16,894 nucleotides of DNA from PNKC01 sp039917655. Lineage in GTDB: Bacteria > Chloroflexota > Dehalococcoidia > Tepidiformales > Tepidiformaceae. Every line of letters starts with the position of its first letter. The first letter of the stretch is position 1. A program made the translations under genes and the position numbers. The notes beneath the pieces were generated by a model, which saw only the letters and a list, made by a program, of their open reading frames with translations, had not been told where the DNA came from and did not search any database. Location of the stretch: positions 1 through 16,894 of the forward strand of contig JBDSJC010000022.1 in the NCBI GenBank assembly GCA_039917655.1, given 5' to 3'. This document shows positions 14,373-16,894 of the stretch, piece after piece.

Positions 14373-16643
14373 TTGCAGACGCGTACGCAAGATGTCGCAT
14401 CCACTGGCGTCGATATCGAAGCCGTACTGGCACGCGCCGCCGAGTATCTGCCCGCGGACCGCATTCCCTTCCTGCGCGAGGCCTACAACTTCGCCGCCGC
14501 CTGCCATGAGGGCCAGACTCGCCGCACCGGCGATGCGTTTATCACCCACCCCCTCGCGGTCACCTACGAAGTCACTCGGCTCGAACTCGATGCGAACGCT
14601 GTGGCGGCGGCGCTCCTTCACGACGTCCAGGAAGATTGCGGCATCGCGAACGAAGAGATCGCCCTCAAGTTCGGGTTGGACGTGGCGCGCATCGTCGATG
14701 GACTGACGAAGCTCGAAAAGCTGCCGATGAAGTTCGCCGCCACTGACCAGTTCGCGCGCGACAGCGTCCAGGCGCAGAACCTCCGAAAGATGTTCTTGGC
14801 GATGGCCGAGGACATTCGCGTCGTCCTCATCAAGCTCTGCGATCGTCTCCACAATATGCGCACGCTCTGGGCCTTCAACGCCGAAAAGCAGCAGCGCATC
14901 TCGCTCGAAACGCAGGAGATCTTCGCTCCGCTCGCCAACCGGCTCGGCGTCTGGCAGATCAAGTGGGAGCTGGAAGACCTGGCGTTCCGTTACCTTCAGC
15001 CCGAAAAGTATCGCGAAATCGCCGAACTGCTGGCCTCAAAACGTGAGTCTCGCGAGAAGTACATCCACGACGCCACCGATGCCATCCGCGACCAACTGAA
15101 GGCGGCGGACATTCGCGCGGAAGTCACCGGACGAGCCAAACATATCTTCAGCATCTACCAGAAGATGAGCCGCTACTCCAGCCAGGAGAAGACGTTCGAC
15201 CAGATCTACGACCTGCTCGCTGTCCGCGTCTTCGTTGACACCGTCGCCGAGTGCTACCACGCATTGGGCGTGGTCCACGCGCTCTGGCGGCCAATCCCCG
15301 GACAGTTCGACGATTACATCGGCAACCCCAAAGACAGCATGTACCAGTCGCTGCACACAACGGTGATGTCCTTAGGCGGCCGCCCGCTCGAAATCCAGAT
15401 CCGCACCCACGATATGCACCGCGTGGCCGAGTATGGAGTCGCGGCCCACTGGCGCTACAAAGAGGGCGGCAAGCAGCAGGGCAAGGACGAGGAGCGCATC
15501 GCCTGGCTGCGCCAACTGCTCGATTGGCAGCGTGACCTGGCTGGCGCCGAAGAGTTCATGGAAAGCGTCAAGACCGACATCTTTCACGACCAGGTGTTCG
15601 TCTACACACCCAAGGGCGCTGTGTTGGACATGCCCGCGGGCGCCACGCCCCTGGACTTCGCCTACCGCATCCACACGGACCTCGGTCACCAGACAGTCGG
15701 CGCGAAAGTCAACGGCCGCATGGTTTCGCTCAACGCCAACCTCAAGAACGGCGATGTCATCGAAATCATGCGCAGCCGCGCGAGCAAGGGGCCATCGCGA
15801 GACTGGCTCAACGCCAATCTTGGCTACGTCCGCACTACCCATTCAAAAGAGAAGATCCGGCAGTGGTTCCGCCGCCAGGAACGCGCCGAGAACATCGACC
15901 GGGGGCGCGAACTGCTCGAGAAAGAGATGCGCCGCCTGGCCCTCGATCTTAGCGAACGCCAGGACCAGATTCTCGGCCTCTTCACCTACGCCAACTGGGA
16001 AGACTTCCTCGCGGCGCTGGGTTACGGCGGCGTCAGCACCAACTCTATCGCCCGCAAGGTCGGCGCCCTTATCCAGGCGGAGGAAGCGGCTGCCGAACCG
16101 CCCCCCGCCCTCCCTGAACGGCAGGGCCCGGCTACCCTGGGCGGACCGGGTATGCGCGTCACCGGTGTCGGCAATCTGCTGACCACCATCGCGCGCTGCT
16201 GTCATCCCGTCCCCGGCGACCAGATCGTCGGTTACGTCACCCGTACCCGCGGCGTGACCATCCACCGCGCCGATTGCCACAACGTACTGAATGAAGATGA
16301 GCGCGAGCGGCTCGTTGAAGTGGAGTGGGGGACTGTCACTAAGCTCTACCCCGTCTCCGTGCGCATCGAAGCCTGGGACCGCGTTGGCCTCCTGCGGGAC
16401 ATCACCACCGTGGTCACCGAAGACAAGGTGAACATGGTCGGCGTGCGCACCCAGGAGAACGGGGACGGCTCCGTGAACATCCTCGCTACTCTTGAAACCA
16501 CCGGCATCGAGCAGCTTTCGCGCTTGCTTTCGCGCATCGAAATCATCCGCGGAGTGCGCAGCGTCGAGCGAGACTTCGATCGCAAGCGCGGCGGCAAGCT
16601 CAACGAGCCCCTGCCGATGCGCCGCGCCCGCGCCGCTCGCTAG
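14373..16643 (+). CDS. rel: Bifunctional (p)ppGpp synthetase/hydrolase, Rel family
   Basis: This is a long RelA/SpoT homologue that makes and degrades the stringent-response alarmone. The 756-residue protein carries an HD hydrolase domain with the intact HDVQED motif (83-88), a synthetase domain with YQSLHT (324-329) and EIQIRT (340-345), a TGS domain (about 403-467), a helical region, a zinc-finger/CC domain with RCCHP (C609, C610) and C635, and a C-terminal ACT domain (about 660-735). The synthetase charge motif reads QFDD (311-314), nearer RelA's ExDD than the RxKD of bifunctional Rel. TTG 14373 is chosen because AGAGGT lies 9 nt upstream and it follows the predicted promoter. The in-frame ATG 14295 would overlap hisS. 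The stop overlaps the stop of the convergent small gene. Confidence 0.93.
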   Translation: MQTRTQDVASTGVDIEAVLARAAEYLPADRIPFLREAYNFAAACHEGQTRRTGDAFITHPLAVTYEVTRLELDANAVAAALLHDVQEDCGIANEEIALKFGLDVARIVDGLTKLEKLPMKFAATDQFARDSVQAQNLRKMFLAMAEDIRVVLIKLCDRLHNMRTLWAFNAEKQQRISLETQEIFAPLANRLGVWQIKWELEDLAFRYLQPEKYREIAELLASKRESREKYIHDATDAIRDQLKAADIRAEVTGRAKHIFSIYQKMSRYSSQEKTFDQIYDLLAVRVFVDTVAECYHALGVVHALWRPIPGQFDDYIGNPKDSMYQSLHTTVMSLGGRPLEIQIRTHDMHRVAEYGVAAHWRYKEGGKQQGKDEERIAWLRQLLDWQRDLAGAEEFMESVKTDIFHDQVFVYTPKGAVLDMPAGATPLDFAYRIHTDLGHQTVGAKVNGRMVSLNANLKNGDVIEIMRSRASKGPSRDWLNANLGYVRTTHSKEKIRQWFRRQERAENIDRGRELLEKEMRRLALDLSERQDQILGLFTYANWEDFLAALGYGGVSTNSIARKVGALIQAEEAAAEPPPALPERQGPATLGGPGMRVTGVGNLLTTIARCCHPVPGDQIVGYVTRTRGVTIHRADCHNVLNEDERERLVEVEWGTVTKLYPVSVRIEAWDRVGLLRDITTVVTEDKVNMVGVRTQENGDGSVNILATLETTGIEQLSRLLSRIEIIRGVRSVERDFDRKRGGKLNEPLPMRRARAAR

Positions 16644-16846
16644 GCTGCGCGCATCCGCCCAGAGCGTCGCACCCGTCGCGTAACAATCGCCGACTGGCGA
16701 ACTGCCCGGGCGCGGTAGGCGCTCTGCGCACGTCCAATCGCCGCTCCCTGGCTGGCGCGATACTCAACGGCCATCGCCGCAACGATGCTGGCCGCCGAAC
16801 CGATGAGAAAAAGGTCGAAGACGATGGTGATGAGCGGGTTGACCAT
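16640..16846 (-). CDS. Small single-span membrane protein, putatively SOS-regulated
   Basis: I recognise no family. The 68-residue product has one hydrophobic helix at about 4-27 (PLITIVFDLFLIGSAASIVA), followed by a strongly basic tail with 12 Arg in the last 39 residues. The positive-inside rule predicts N-terminus out and tail in the cytoplasm. Codons favour G or C in the third position, as in neighbouring genes, which supports a real gene. No Shine-Dalgarno is present. A -10-like TACTAA ends 5 nt before the ATG, so a leaderless mRNA is plausible. A palindromic SOS-box-like element sits directly upstream. Small membrane proteins under LexA often block division (YneA, SidA), but no sequence similarity to these is visible. 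Confidence 0.6.
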   Translation of the reverse strand: MVNPLITIVFDLFLIGSAASIVAAMAVEYRASQGAAIGRAQSAYRARAVRQSAIVTRRVRRSGRMRAA

Positions 16847-16851
16847 GAGAG

Positions 16852-16869
16852 TTAGTACATCCGTTCTAA
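16852..16869. promoter_or_regulatory. Putative LexA/SOS-type operator with overlapping -10 element
   Basis: TTAGTACATCCGTTCTAA is an 18-bp palindrome, TTAG-w-AC-N4-GT-w-CTAA, with one mismatched pair outside the centre, close to an ideal TTAGAAC-N4-GTTCTAA SOS box. The minus-strand TACTAA at its edge (+ 16852-16857), with TTCTAA 16 nt upstream, is a candidate promoter for the small membrane gene. A divergent gene may start just to the right (ATG 16882 or GTG 16871), with only a few codons in the window. Confidence 0.5.
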
Positions 16870-16894
16870 GGTGTTAGAAGAATGCAGCACGCCC

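Noticed and set aside
16871..16894. Start of a divergent gene at the right edge (ATG 16882 or GTG 16871)
   Set aside because: At most eight codons are visible, so identity and even reality cannot be judged. Mentioned only as context for the operator.

Overview
This is a high-GC, gene-dense chromosomal segment of bacterial housekeeping genes on both strands. I see no phage, transposon, CRISPR array, tRNA or rRNA. The gene content points to Chloroflexota, plausibly a Dehalococcoidia-like lineage: a GuaB3-type IMP dehydrogenase relative, a MetRS whose N-terminus reads ILVCVAWPYAN, frequent GTG and TTG starts, few strong Shine-Dalgarno sites, and a Rel with a QFDD synthetase motif. That placement is inference from remembered family features, not a computed phylogeny.

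Layout. (1) 48-3884, plus strand: a DNA-maintenance operon, dnaX - ybaB/ebfC - recR - recO - fmdB-like zinc ribbon. Junctions are tight, and it ends in a hairpin shared with the convergent operon. (2) 3966-8277, minus strand: rsmI - metG - tatD - long-chain polyprenyl diphosphate synthase. The last three overlap by 4-nt GTGA junctions. (3) 8348-10255, plus strand: a promoter and structured leader, then guaB3, then a secreted, C-terminally anchored protein with a possible TIMP/NTR-like domain. (4) 10266-14296, minus strand: a translation operon, hisS - prfA - prmC - Cof-type HAD phosphatase. It has 4-nt overlaps and an internal promoter plus terminator-like hairpin just before prfA. (5) 14373-16643, plus strand: a full-length Rel (p)ppGpp synthetase/hydrolase, divergent from hisS. 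The two promoters appear to share one symmetric -10 element. (6) 16640-16846, minus strand: a 68-residue single-span membrane protein convergent with rel, with a palindromic SOS-box-like element directly upstream.

How the parts fit. Replication and recombinational repair genes (dnaX, recR, recO) open the window, and a small membrane-protein gene closes it. Both gene starts are preceded by nearly the same 14-bp sequence, GTACATCYGTTCTA, which resembles the Gram-positive/actinobacterial LexA box GAAC-N4-GTTC. If this is a LexA operator, the window carries part of an SOS regulon, and the small membrane protein is a candidate damage-induced effector such as a division inhibitor. This is the most novel possibility here, but it rests on two sites. 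The remaining genes are conventional. Points of interest among them are a MetRS with altered HIGH and KMSKS signatures, the possible attenuator before prfA, and the bidirectional hisS/rel promoter.

No stretch longer than 300 bases lacks a gene. The largest gap, 8278-8499, holds the promoters and leader between rsmI and guaB3. Starts were chosen from family N-termini, Shine-Dalgarno spacing and overlaps, and several are shorter than the longest open frame.
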